Shown in pieces: positions 55,201 through 64,000 of a stretch of 64,000 nucleotides of DNA. The notes beneath the pieces are model-generated. The model was not told the origin of the DNA. It searched no databases and worked only from the letters and a program-made list of their open reading frames with translations. The position numbers and the translations under genes are program-made. The stretch is from Protula sp. h YS-2021 (lineage: Eukaryota > Annelida > Polychaeta > Sabellida > Serpulidae): the NCBI GenBank assembly GCA_949752745.1, contig OX457029.1:17111413-17175412 (forward strand), written 5' to 3'. The stretch's first letter is position 1; each line of letters begins with the position of its first letter.

Positions 55201-55785
55201 TGAAGTACACCTCTGTGAGCCGTTTTTGACTCACAGCGGGTCACTTCCTTATAAATTAAAAAGAATGATTAAATGAAATAACAAGTGTTTATTGATATAA
55301 ATATACTAAGTGCAGTGGGGTGTACCGAGGTCTATTACGCCAAGAAAAGCATATTGGTTATTAGACTTAAGAACGATAGTCACGTACCATACATGATCGA
55401 ATATCCACAACATAACATATATCCGAGTTTATAATTAATATAATTTCTCAATCAACGTTTTATCATTCAGATATGCGCTTGTAGATTCTTCCGTATATTA
55501 TTTTCCATAGCTTATATACTTGTAAATCCTAACAAAGACACTTATTATAAGAGTGGGTAACAAACAGGTGACAACAATCAAAGGAGTAACAAAAGGGGTT
55601 TTACAATTATAAACATACCATAACTATTATAAACAATAAAAATACCAATTATAGTAATTCTTATGACCATGCATTATTTAGGGACGACGCGACATATATA
55701 ATTAACAATCAAACAAAACGGAGGATTATAATTACTCTAATCCTATTGATAATTGTCTGTTGGCACAAGAATTGAGTGCACAACA
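55201..55785 (-). mobile_element. Solo LTR of the same gypsy family, inverted
   Basis: 585 bp reading TGAAGTACACCTCTG...GAGTGCACAACA on +, the reverse complement of the LTR. No internal region is attached. Flanking 4-mers TAAT and TCAT agree at three of four positions. With the 3' LTR it forms an inverted pair separated by a 112-bp spacer (55089-55200). Confidence 0.93.
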
Positions 55786-57039
55786 TCATATCAGTCTATT
55801 TTATATAAAACAATTCAGAAACACACAGTTATGAATAAAAAATAATGACTTGTCCTTGTGTAAAGAATCTTTCTTTTAATTTTTTCTGCAGAAAAAAAAG
55901 ATTCAACTCATGAGCCCACAGAATGTGTTGTTATTATTGATATTGATAATTTAAGTTTTTATCTCTAAAATTCAATTGACGACTCGTTAAACATAAATGT
56001 GTGCCTCCCTTAAGATTTTGAAAGTTTAGTAAAATTGATTTTTTTATCTTAAAGACGAATTCTTGTCATCTAAAATTCAATTATTGATAGCAAAGTATGA
56101 AGCAATGAGATCTACATTTACTGAGCTATTTTATTATAACAAATAAGCTATTATATGCTAAAAGGGCATTCCACAGTGTACCAAGAGTTTGAAAAGGGGA
56201 GTAGATAGCTTAATATGCCTTCTCCTGGCGGGGGAGGGGGGTGCTGCACAGGCTGTGGAGATAGATAGCCTGTTACACCTGCTCTGACTGAGACTTCTAC
56301 AAGCGTTCAAACAACCAAATCATTGAAAAACCGGTCTCACATAACCATGCCATGCCTGCGAATATAAATGCTATATACAAAGAATGACTTAAACTAGTCA
56401 ACTGAAAATTCTTGTCATAAAATGAAAGAAGAAGACCACTTAAGATCGATAACTTAGAAAGGGGACTTCTGAACACGTCATAACATTTAAAATATCCAGC
56501 TTAAGCGACTAAGCTTATGGAGGGGGACAAAACAGTCAGACTGATCATAACAGTAAAAGCTTGGTCATTGTAGGTGTGCAGTGGCCAAAAGGCAGGTTCG
56601 TAATGACCAAAATCGCGTCATAGCTATGCACAGTCTCCACTGCTTTTCCGTAGGAAGAGAGTCTAACATGGTGCGCTAAGGCCGGTTTGAGATGCAATAA
56701 TTAATTGAAATACATCATAAATTAACCAAATGAGTTAAACAGAAAGAACTAGCGATGTCGGACAAATGCAAAACTAAAGCTTGGTTAGCCTCGGCGTTGC
56801 TGCTTCTTCAATTTGTCGTGGTTATGATGCTTAGAGAAGCTACCTTTCTGTTTGGACTTGATCTTCTGCTTTGGTTGGTCTCGGCAACAGGCACAAACGG
56901 CATCTAAGATACTATAGCCTCAGCAGCTAAGAACAGGGCCAAAGAATACAAGGCCAGTCTATTCGTTCTGTGAGTAATATTTTAAGCTATACTTTATGAT
57001 CGGGTTAGGTGACGATCAGCAATCCTTTTAAAGGATATT
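55786..57039. other. Mostly unidentified; inverted-repeat element end near 56240-56279
   Basis: AT-rich unique sequence. GGAGATAGATAGCCTGTTAC then ACC at 56257-56279 matches the right end of the element at 43779-45322. A lysine-rich minus-strand open segment (56775-56895; KQKIKSKQKGSFSKHH) may continue the recombinase remnant but is unproven. Confidence 0.4.
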
Positions 57040-57785
57040 TGTTAAAGACACAGTACGTAAGACCCATAAGGAGTTAGCCACTTATCTTGTGTGGTCGGCT
57101 TTGAGTTTGCAATCGTTAAGCTATTTCTGTTCCGTCTGTACTTTTCGTAGGCGGTAAGAGTGATGTTCTTAATACAATTAGAGATTGTTTACTAAGATAT
57201 ATCTTTGTTAAAATTTGGGATATATGAAATGATCAACACCTTCTGACCTCCTGCCCTGTATTGGTCAGACATATACAAGTACTTATGTAAGGCTTTGCTG
57301 GCTCCGTTTCCAGAACCGAAAGGGCAATGCACTCGAATGTGCCCTTCCCATGGGGTAGCAATGTGCGTCTTACATATAAAGCCTGCTGCAGGAGTCATGA
57401 AAACCGCCTTCGATTCTCCGTGGTCTCTCTTGATTTCTCGGTCGAACGCATTGATGTCATCTCTCCTTTTTCCCTAAGGCGAAAAAGAAGGTAAGCCTTA
57501 CCGTCGCGTTCTCGGAGGAGATGTCGTCTTCAAAGTTCTCTGTAACCTGTAAATTTTTTAACACTAGAGCGTGACCCCGCTGCGCCAAGTTCGACTTAAC
57601 AGGAGGAGCGCTTTCTTTAAGTATCTGAACAGACGAGATAAGGCTTGGTTTTTCCTGGGTCATGGCATGTGGTGGTCTTGAGCCGATCATCGCTCTATAA
57701 CCCGCGATAGAACCAACCTTTAGGTGTTCTTCGGTAAACAGTCCGGAAAATCCACCACTACTGGTGGCGAAGCCAAAAATGGGTC
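57040..57785 (-). pseudogene. Tyrosine recombinase fragment, DIRS-like, decayed
   Basis: Minus-strand pieces in three frames: 57782-57478 (GLFTEEHLKVGSIAGYR; LRLTFFFALGKK), 57480-57192 (DINAFDREIKR; AAGFICKTH; HCPFGSGNGASKALHKYL; KVLIISYIPNFNKDIS) and about 57190-57045 (ISNCIKNITLTAYEKYRRN). The pattern of a TI-GYR segment, ALASGKR-type first-Arg block and LFISY...KDIS block resembles the tyrosine recombinases of DIRS-like retrotransposons. The catalytic C-terminus is not recognisable. Reverse transcriptase of a DIRS element was not seen nearby. Frames shift at about 57490 and 57190. Confidence 0.55.
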
Positions 57786-59240
57786 AAGGTTGAACTTAAC
57801 TTGTTCAACTGAGAACTTCACACTGTTACATTTTATCCGCTAATTGTTGGAGAAATATTTCTCTTTGAAGGAAGGCTGGGTCTGGCATCAGCATCAGCAT
57901 CAGCAGTTGCGCGCAGGGGTGGAAGGTTTTGCAATGTTGCTGAAATAGAACCCCCATGACACGGTGTTGTGATAATCTTCACTGCCTCATGCGTTTCCAA
58001 GGCGAGACATAGAAACAGTCTGATTGATACATGGTCTGCGATGTGTAGGTCATACATCCTAGTTTTCAAGGCTTACAGAATGTGGTATAGAAATGGCATA
58101 ATGTTCAACATGTGACGGGCTGATGCTTCTAACACCTTTTTTCAACTACTGGAGAGTTTGAATCTGGACACACAGATGGCTTCCAAACCGTGCGCATCGT
58201 TGGTTGATCGAGAGCTTCCAACGGAATAAGTTTGTTTGCTGCGCATGGGAGCCATGACGGACTTCACATTCATTCTTATGCTTGTATGCTTTCATTTTTG
58301 TTTCAGTTGATATGTTTACAAACTGAATTAGGCAGTGTATTTTAAGAATAGTGTCGTTATGATAATATTTGTCATTGCCAGTTCATCTTTTAATCAGTAG
58401 CAACACTAAACAACGTTTATTTTGAATTTGGATATTATGACTAGTGCTCGATTCAACTCAGGCCTTTATAGGCGCACCTTAGAATGTCTCTTGTACTCTT
58501 ATATCAGAACCCACACCAAGTTCATTTTATGCACCTCCACTATATTTGCACGTTCTTCAACTGATCTGCATGACTTCACATGTAGATCATAATAAATGAT
58601 ACAGGGAAATTCATATGAAATGTAAAAAAACTGCTGTAAAATGTTTCAGCCTTATTATTCTGAAATCGATATGTGAAACATACACAGAATCAATGTTTAA
58701 ACATTTTAAAAGTTTTGTAATTCGAATATTCGAACTAAGAAAAAACCTATATGTGGTTAATGGAGTATCAAAAGGCTTGGAGGATCGCCAAAAAGTAATA
58801 GAAACATAAAAAAATACAAGCATGTCCAGGGACATGGTGACCAGCCGTGACCTACAGAATATATATCCAAGAATCACAGACAAAATCATGATCAAATTGG
58901 CAGACAGCGGTTACGAAAAAAGCCTTAACTGAATGGAGAAAATATTCCCTCACTTGCTCGGTGTAGTTGTGGCTGATGAGGAGTCATTCTTTCAATTCTT
59001 TCATAAGGGGACAAGAATACCAAGCGTGTGGTGAAAAGACCAAACACAGGGAATAATTTCGGGAAAAGCAGTGGTAGAAGAGGCAAATGCAAGATCTAAT
59101 GTCGTGTTAAGAGTGTGTGGTGGGATTACATACAATCTGATTAGTTGAAGAAAAATACTCTAATGTGTAAACACTCAAAGAAAATTACTTTGAAAATTAC
59201 TCTAATGTGTAAACACTCAAAGAGTGCAGTTGAAATGAAC
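57786..59240. other. No recognised gene
   Basis: Scattered short frames. A GATGCTGATGC-type hexamer run occurs near 57895. Possible remnants of the recombinase-bearing element, not demonstrable. Confidence 0.4.
59145..59222. repeat. Two copies of CTCTAATGTGTAAACACTCAAAG
   Basis: TCTAATGTGTAAACACTCAA occurs at about 59159 and 59201, a short direct duplication. Confidence 0.8.
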
Positions 59241-59249
59241 TCCTTGGAC

Positions 59250-59473
59250 AACCCTTCATGTATGTTTTTTAGATCAAAAGCAAGGCCATGCGGAGGTCGT
59301 CGACATTTTGTTGAAACGAACTGGTCACATCTCAGTATGGGATGAAAGCCATCTATTAAATTTTTTTTGTTATCATCGTCGGCTGTTGAACGGCTTTCAG
59401 CCAATGCGATAATGTCACACGCAAGATAGTTGTCATCACAGCGTACCAAATCAAAATGAGCGGCCATACTCAA
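59250..59473 (-). pseudogene. Endonuclease/exonuclease/phosphatase-like fragment
   Basis: Minus-strand frame with CDIIALAESRSTADDDNKKN, GFHPILRCDQ and RRPPHGLAFDLKN. This resembles the first half of EEP nucleases, where a catalytic Glu sits in an IAL-E-R block, followed by a G-F-I-RND and RP-GLAVY-type block. EEP domains occur in non-LTR retrotransposons and some Helitrons. No C-terminal D/H motifs are visible. Confidence 0.4.
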
Positions 59474-59519
59474 AATTGTATGAAAAGAAGCAATTTGAAA
59501 TTAAGACACAAAAAAATAA

Positions 59520-60960
59520 AAAAATGTCCCCCATTTGGTCAATTTTTTTCGGATCGCCAAACTGAGTAATTTTTCAAAAGAGGCCTACCTAGCGAGTATT
59601 CGTGAAAAATTTGAAGAAAATTTGATCAAAACTGTGGGAGAAGAAGCATTTTGAAAATTGGCAACCACAAAATTACAAATGTCCCCCATTTGGCCAATTT
59701 TTGGCGGATCGCCAAAAAAAACTTTTCAAGAGAGGTCTACCTTGAGAACAACTATCAAACATTGGAAAGGAATCCGATCAAAATTGTGGGAGATGAAGCA
59801 ATTTAAAACTTTGATACCAAAAAATTTGAAAATGTCCCCCATTTGGCCAATTTTTGGCGGATCACCAAAATAAGCAATTTTTCAAGAGAGATCTATCTTG
59901 AGAACAACTATCAAAAATTGGAAAGGAATCCGATCAAAATTGTGCGAGAAGGAGCAATTTGAAAATTGTAGACCAAAAAATTTGAAAATGTCCCCCATTT
60001 AGCCAATTTTTGGCGGATCGCCAAAATAAGTAACTTTTCAAAATAGGTCTACCTAGGGAATATGGGTGCAAAATTTGAAGAAAATCTGATCAAAATTGTG
60101 AGAGAAGAAGCATTTTGAAAATTGGCAACCACAAAATTACAAATGTCCCCCATTTGGCCAATTTTTGTCGGATCGCCAAAAAGAATAATTTTTCACGACA
60201 GGTCTATCTTGAAAACAACTATCCAAAATTGGAAAGGAATCCGATTAAAATTGTGGGAGAAGAAGCAATTTGAAAATTTGACACCAAAAAATTAAAAAAT
60301 GTCCCCTATTTGGCCAATTTTTGGCGGATCGCCAAAATGAGTAATTTTTCAAAAGAGATTTACCTAGGGCATATTTGGGTAAAATTTGAGAGTAATCTGA
60401 TCAAAACTGAAGGACAAAAAGCATTTTGAAAATTGGCAACCGAAAAATTTGAAATGCCTCCCATTTGGCCAATTTTTGACGGAGCGCCAAAAAAAGCAAA
60501 TTTTCAAGAGAGATCTACCTTGAGAACAAGTATCAAAAATTGGAAAGGAATCCAATAAAAATTGTGCGAGAAGAAGCAATTTGAAAATTGTAGACCAAAA
60601 AATTTGAAAATGTCCCCCATTTGGCCAATTTTTGGCGGATCACCAAAATAAGTAATTTTTAAAAATAGATCTACCTTTGGGATATGGGTGCAAAATTTGA
60701 AGAAAATCTGATCAAAATTGTGGGAGAAGCATTTTGAAAATTGGCAACCACAAAATTACAATCACAATTTTTGGTCGATCAACAAAAGTTATTTTTCAAG
60801 AGGTACCTATATAGAGAACATTCGTCCAAAAATTGAAGAAAATCTTATCAAAAATGTGGGAGAAGTTTGAGACAGATCACCAAAAAAGTAAATTTTCAAG
60901 AGAGTACCATGAACAGAACAATCACATAATACTGGAAAGGAAACCAATCTAAAAAAAAAT
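59520..60960. repeat. About 155-bp tandem array, nine units
   Basis: Anchors TGTCCCCCATTTGG near 59525, 59676, 59832, 59988, 60143, 60300, 60455 and 60611, usually followed by CCAATTTTTGGCGGATCGCC. Two alternating unit types differ in TTTGAAGAAAATCTGATC versus TTGGAAAGGAATCCGATC, a roughly 310-bp higher-order period. Confidence 0.88.
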
Positions 60961-60989
60961 TATTTAGAAAATTGTTCAACCAATATATT

Positions 60990-61490
60990 AAACTATGCCC
61001 CCAACCTTTTGCCCAGTTTTTGGCCGATCGCCAGAAACAGCTGTTTTCGGAGATATCGAAACAATGTGGCCAAAAAACTTAAAAATCAAAAATTTTAAAA
61101 TTCGCCAAAAATACATTTGCAACGGAAATGAAGAAAAACTTTGCAGTATACATTTGCGCTATATGTGTGTTCTTGCGACGTCTGAGCCTTATACAACGAA
61201 CTGTTTTGCAGATATAGCCTGCCAAAGTGAAAAAAATGCATGAACCCCCCCCCCCCCCAAATGCTCAAAAATTTGCGAAAAAGTAGAATTTCTGAAAGAA
61301 CGAACAAAAAAAAAATAACACGGGCATCATCTAGACATGTATCCCAGTATGTATGTATGTTTTGAGAAAAATCGAATTCATTAATTTCATAAGAACTCAC
61401 TGTGGACAGACGGAGGGACGGACGGAAGGACTGACAGACAGACACACCAAATACAATAAGTCGCCCTTAGGGGAAACATATAATAATGCC
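60990..61490. repeat. Interspersed repeat, reverse copy of the 40.7-41.5 kb family
   Basis: TCATAAGAACTCACTGTGGA, then ACAGACGGAGGGACGGACGG and CCTTAGGGGAAACATATAAT are the reverse complement of the head at 40688-40810. CGGGCATCATCTAGACATGTA also matches in reverse. Confidence 0.75.
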
Positions 61491-63150
61491 GTGGTTAGAA
61501 AATGTCCAGTTGGAAAGTATCCAGCTGGCACTTGTCCCTTGGGAAGTGTCTGGCCTGCACTTCCTACTTACGAGATTTGTGACTTCAGGCACAAGCCGTC
61601 ATGGATACCGAGTGGAGACTGATATAAAACTACGGGAGAAAGATGAAGATCATCGGATAAGTGAGGCCAATATGCCAAAACATGCTGGCTAAAACCAAAC
61701 AAAATAGTTCAAAACATATTCATTTTTTTATTTCATTGTAAAAAAATACAAAGTGAACAGCTTGCTTTCAAATTAGCTTTATATACAAATTTATTTAGTA
61801 AGCAAATAAAATTTAGTATATATTTACACCATCGAAATTCTAAAAGTTAACAGATAGTGAGCCAACTTCCTGACCAAACGTCCCGACGCCTTAGATCTTA
61901 CTCGTGAAAGTTGCCACCGCTATCTGACCGCTTTTAGTTCGTTACATAACGAATCGCACCAATTAACTTCAACTACAGCTTTTTAGGCATCCGTGTTAAG
62001 GCACAATGCGAATTAATAAATAAAGCTGTAGTTTGCAAGTCATGTGATATGGGGAAGAAAAGGGTTGACAGCAACATGTAAACAACCAGCATAGTTGATA
62101 GTTAATGTAGTTTCTAAAAATTTCGAAGTTTCTTGTGAGATTTTAACAAAGGATTTCACGTTGTTTACAGTTTGCTTTGTACCTCTTCTACCTCAATATT
62201 TTTTTTACTAAGGCGATATATAATTATGTACAACTAAGAACTACCGAGTTCAAATACGTTTTTACAATTACATTTTCCAGAAAACTGAAAACCTAAATAA
62301 TATGATTTTACGTATTTTTGTCTAAAACTGCAGTACACGTAATTTCTTTCTTCACACACAGAACTATAAACACAAAACCGACTTTCTAATTTCTGTAATC
62401 AGTTATCAAGCAACAATGAAGTTCTCCATTCTCAAATCACGCCAGAACACAATCATTAGAAACTATAACACATCTTTATTAGACCTCTTTTATAGGAAAT
62501 TACAACTGATAATTCGAGTTAACATTTTGTAACAATGGCAACCAGTTAAAATACTTGAAAACATAAAACTCAGTTAAAATGTGAATATACTGTGATCACG
62601 ATATGTCTTCTGAGGAACTGTAGCACTGTCGTTGCTTCTGAAGCAAACGCTGCTACGGTTAAGCTCCAATAAAAATCTACCTCTTGTGACTTTTTGTTTA
62701 GATATCTCGTCCTGTTGACTCGATGGAGGGGGGGGGGTACTAATCGTGGCGACTGTTGGCTCAAAAATCAACCCGCCGCAATCGCTCGTTTATGTTTTTT
62801 TCACCTTTAAGTGTCGAAAAACCGCCCACAACCTTTCTGACTTGGAAATATTGCTTGCCTAAAAGTTTTCTGAACAAAACTTTCCAACATACATTTTTTA
62901 CCCGCGGGATATTCTGTCAAGCTTCTGACACGATTCTACCCTTATGTTTGACCATCAGAGGAAACCTACATTCGTCGCCGGAAAGACGCCATCGAACGTC
63001 GTTGAACGCTCGTGGTTACGGAGTTTACCTGTTAAAACGGGTAACTATTTGTTCCTGAAATGTCAACTTAAAATGGAAGACCGCCCTACTTTATGCTTGG
63101 AAGACGCATTCACACTACATTATCTTCTGTGGATTTAAATTTATCAGCCA
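61491..63150. other. No recognised gene
   Basis: AT-rich unique sequence. Short frames only; a G9 tract lies at about 62728. Confidence 0.45.
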
Positions 63151-63154
63151 CGTC

Positions 63155-63340
63155 TAAGTGGGAGAAGGGGGGGGGGGGGCAGTGCAGCCATCCCGGACCT
63201 CCAACTAATCTGTAAAGAATGTAGATAAAAAAAAACATAAATCAACCACCCCTAAGTGGGGGGAGGGGGGAGGGGGAAGAGGCAGGGGCATTCCGGCCAT
63301 CCCGGACCTCTAACTCATCGGCAAAGATTGCAGGCAGAAA
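63155..63340. repeat. Two copies of an approximately 120-bp G-rich repeat
   Basis: TAAGTGGGAGAAGGGGG...GCCATCCCGGACCTCCAACT at 63155 and TAAGTGGGGGGAGGGGG...GCCATCCCGGACCTCTAACT at 63250. Confidence 0.75.
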
Positions 63341-63559
63341 ATGGCCTGATCAATTTTACCCCCGTGCCTTTGCAAATCACAAATCACCTTGGAAATCCTG
63401 AATTCCACGGTAGATGTTGATTGTCGGGCATAGTAGGAGCAAGACGGCAACAGTAGCACCAGCGTAGCCATGTCACCCCCGAGCCAGAAGGCGCGATCTT
63501 CACTTCCGTGGGGCAGGATATGTGTGGCTGAATTTAAAAAAAAAAATGTGAGGCAGGAT

Positions 63560-64000
63560 CCCCCGTGCAACACATAATCTCATTGGATGGTAGTAATTTC
63601 AATGACATTGAAAACCCTACATTGCCTAACAATTTTTTTTTGTCGATTTAAAAAATAAGACGACGTTGCACATCTACAATATATATTATCACTGCATAAA
63701 ATTTCAGAACGCTGGATCGAATAGTTTTGCAGAACTCGTCTAGACAAAACCTATCTCCGGGCTAACAAATTTCCTAAAAAAAAACAGCCATTTTTTGACA
63801 AGTCATATTTTTGAGAATTTTTGGCCCATTTCAAAAATAATACGACGTTCAATATACGTTCTAACCATATGCCACAGGAAAAAGCTATACGATACACTCT
63901 TTCGGAGATATAGCCCGGACACGAGGATGCACGAAAGCGGACAAACAGATGAAGAAGCTGAAACCCATCTCCCCGGGGGATACAAATCGTCGAATTGACA
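63560..64000. other. No gene; degraded interspersed repeat
   Basis: Two related segments contain AATAAGACGACGTTGCACAT and AATAATACGACGTTCAATAT (about 63650, 63835), with CGGAGATATAGCC and ACAAACAGATGAAGAAGC. Resembles tails of the dispersed repeat families above. Confidence 0.4.

Noticed and set aside
57474..57501. A 28-nt GTAAG...TTAG 'intron' on the minus strand in the recombinase fragment
   Set aside because: Far too short for a spliceosomal intron; a frameshift in a decayed copy explains the change of frame better.

Overview
This is animal (metazoan) nuclear DNA, not bacterial. A spliced host gene with consensus GT..AG introns runs through the first 13 kb. It is followed by long repeat-rich non-coding sequence and several classes of eukaryotic transposon. 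The mixture (a single TACC-type gene, a Polinton, Ty3/gypsy with chromodomain, a DIRS-like recombinase, a tRNA-derived SINE, very many minisatellites) suggests a lophotrochozoan such as a mollusc; that placement is inference.

Layout. (1) 1-13,247, + strand: the 3' half of a transforming acidic coiled-coil (TACC) gene. Six exons (991-1034, 3249-3316, 3924-4016, 8868-8974, 10960-11080, 13182-13247) join in perfect phase and encode the C-terminal TACC coiled coil up to the stop codon. The 3' end of the preceding exon occurs as at least five tandem copies at 43-535. Every intron is loaded with minisatellites (21, 113, 45, 51, about 33 and about 17 bp units). (2) 13.2-19.8 kb: no gene recognised; an E-box cluster, a CRE-bearing minisatellite, a 41-bp array and other arrays. 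(3) 19.85-33.6 kb: a decayed Polinton/Maverick, a virus-like DNA transposon. It has remnants of integrase plus chromodomain, packaging ATPase, minor and major capsid proteins, adenain-type protease and, on the minus strand, protein-primed family B DNA polymerase, all broken by stops and frameshifts. A NADAR-domain gene lies among its left-hand genes. A 766-bp non-autonomous transposon with a 9-bp target duplication interrupts it. (4) 33.6-46.2 kb: small inverted-repeat elements, two with 8-bp target duplications, microsatellites, a 47-bp satellite, two oppositely oriented arrays carrying TGACCTTGA motifs, and a tRNA-derived SINE. (5) 46,267-55,088: a structurally complete Ty3/gypsy retrotransposon (585-bp LTRs, 4-bp TATT target duplication, tRNA-Ala-like primer site, intact 1,659-codon gag-pol ending in a chromodomain), followed 112 bp later by a solo LTR of the same family in inverted orientation. 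(6) 55.8-64 kb: a decayed tyrosine-recombinase fragment resembling DIRS elements, an endonuclease-like fragment, an approximately 155-bp tandem array and interspersed repeats.

The most unusual signal is in the TACC gene: two separate introns begin with tandem arrays whose repeat unit contains a copy of the exon end and its 5' splice site. In the first array several duplicated donors lie in frame with the coding sequence. The second most interesting is the NADAR-like gene apparently carried by a Polinton.
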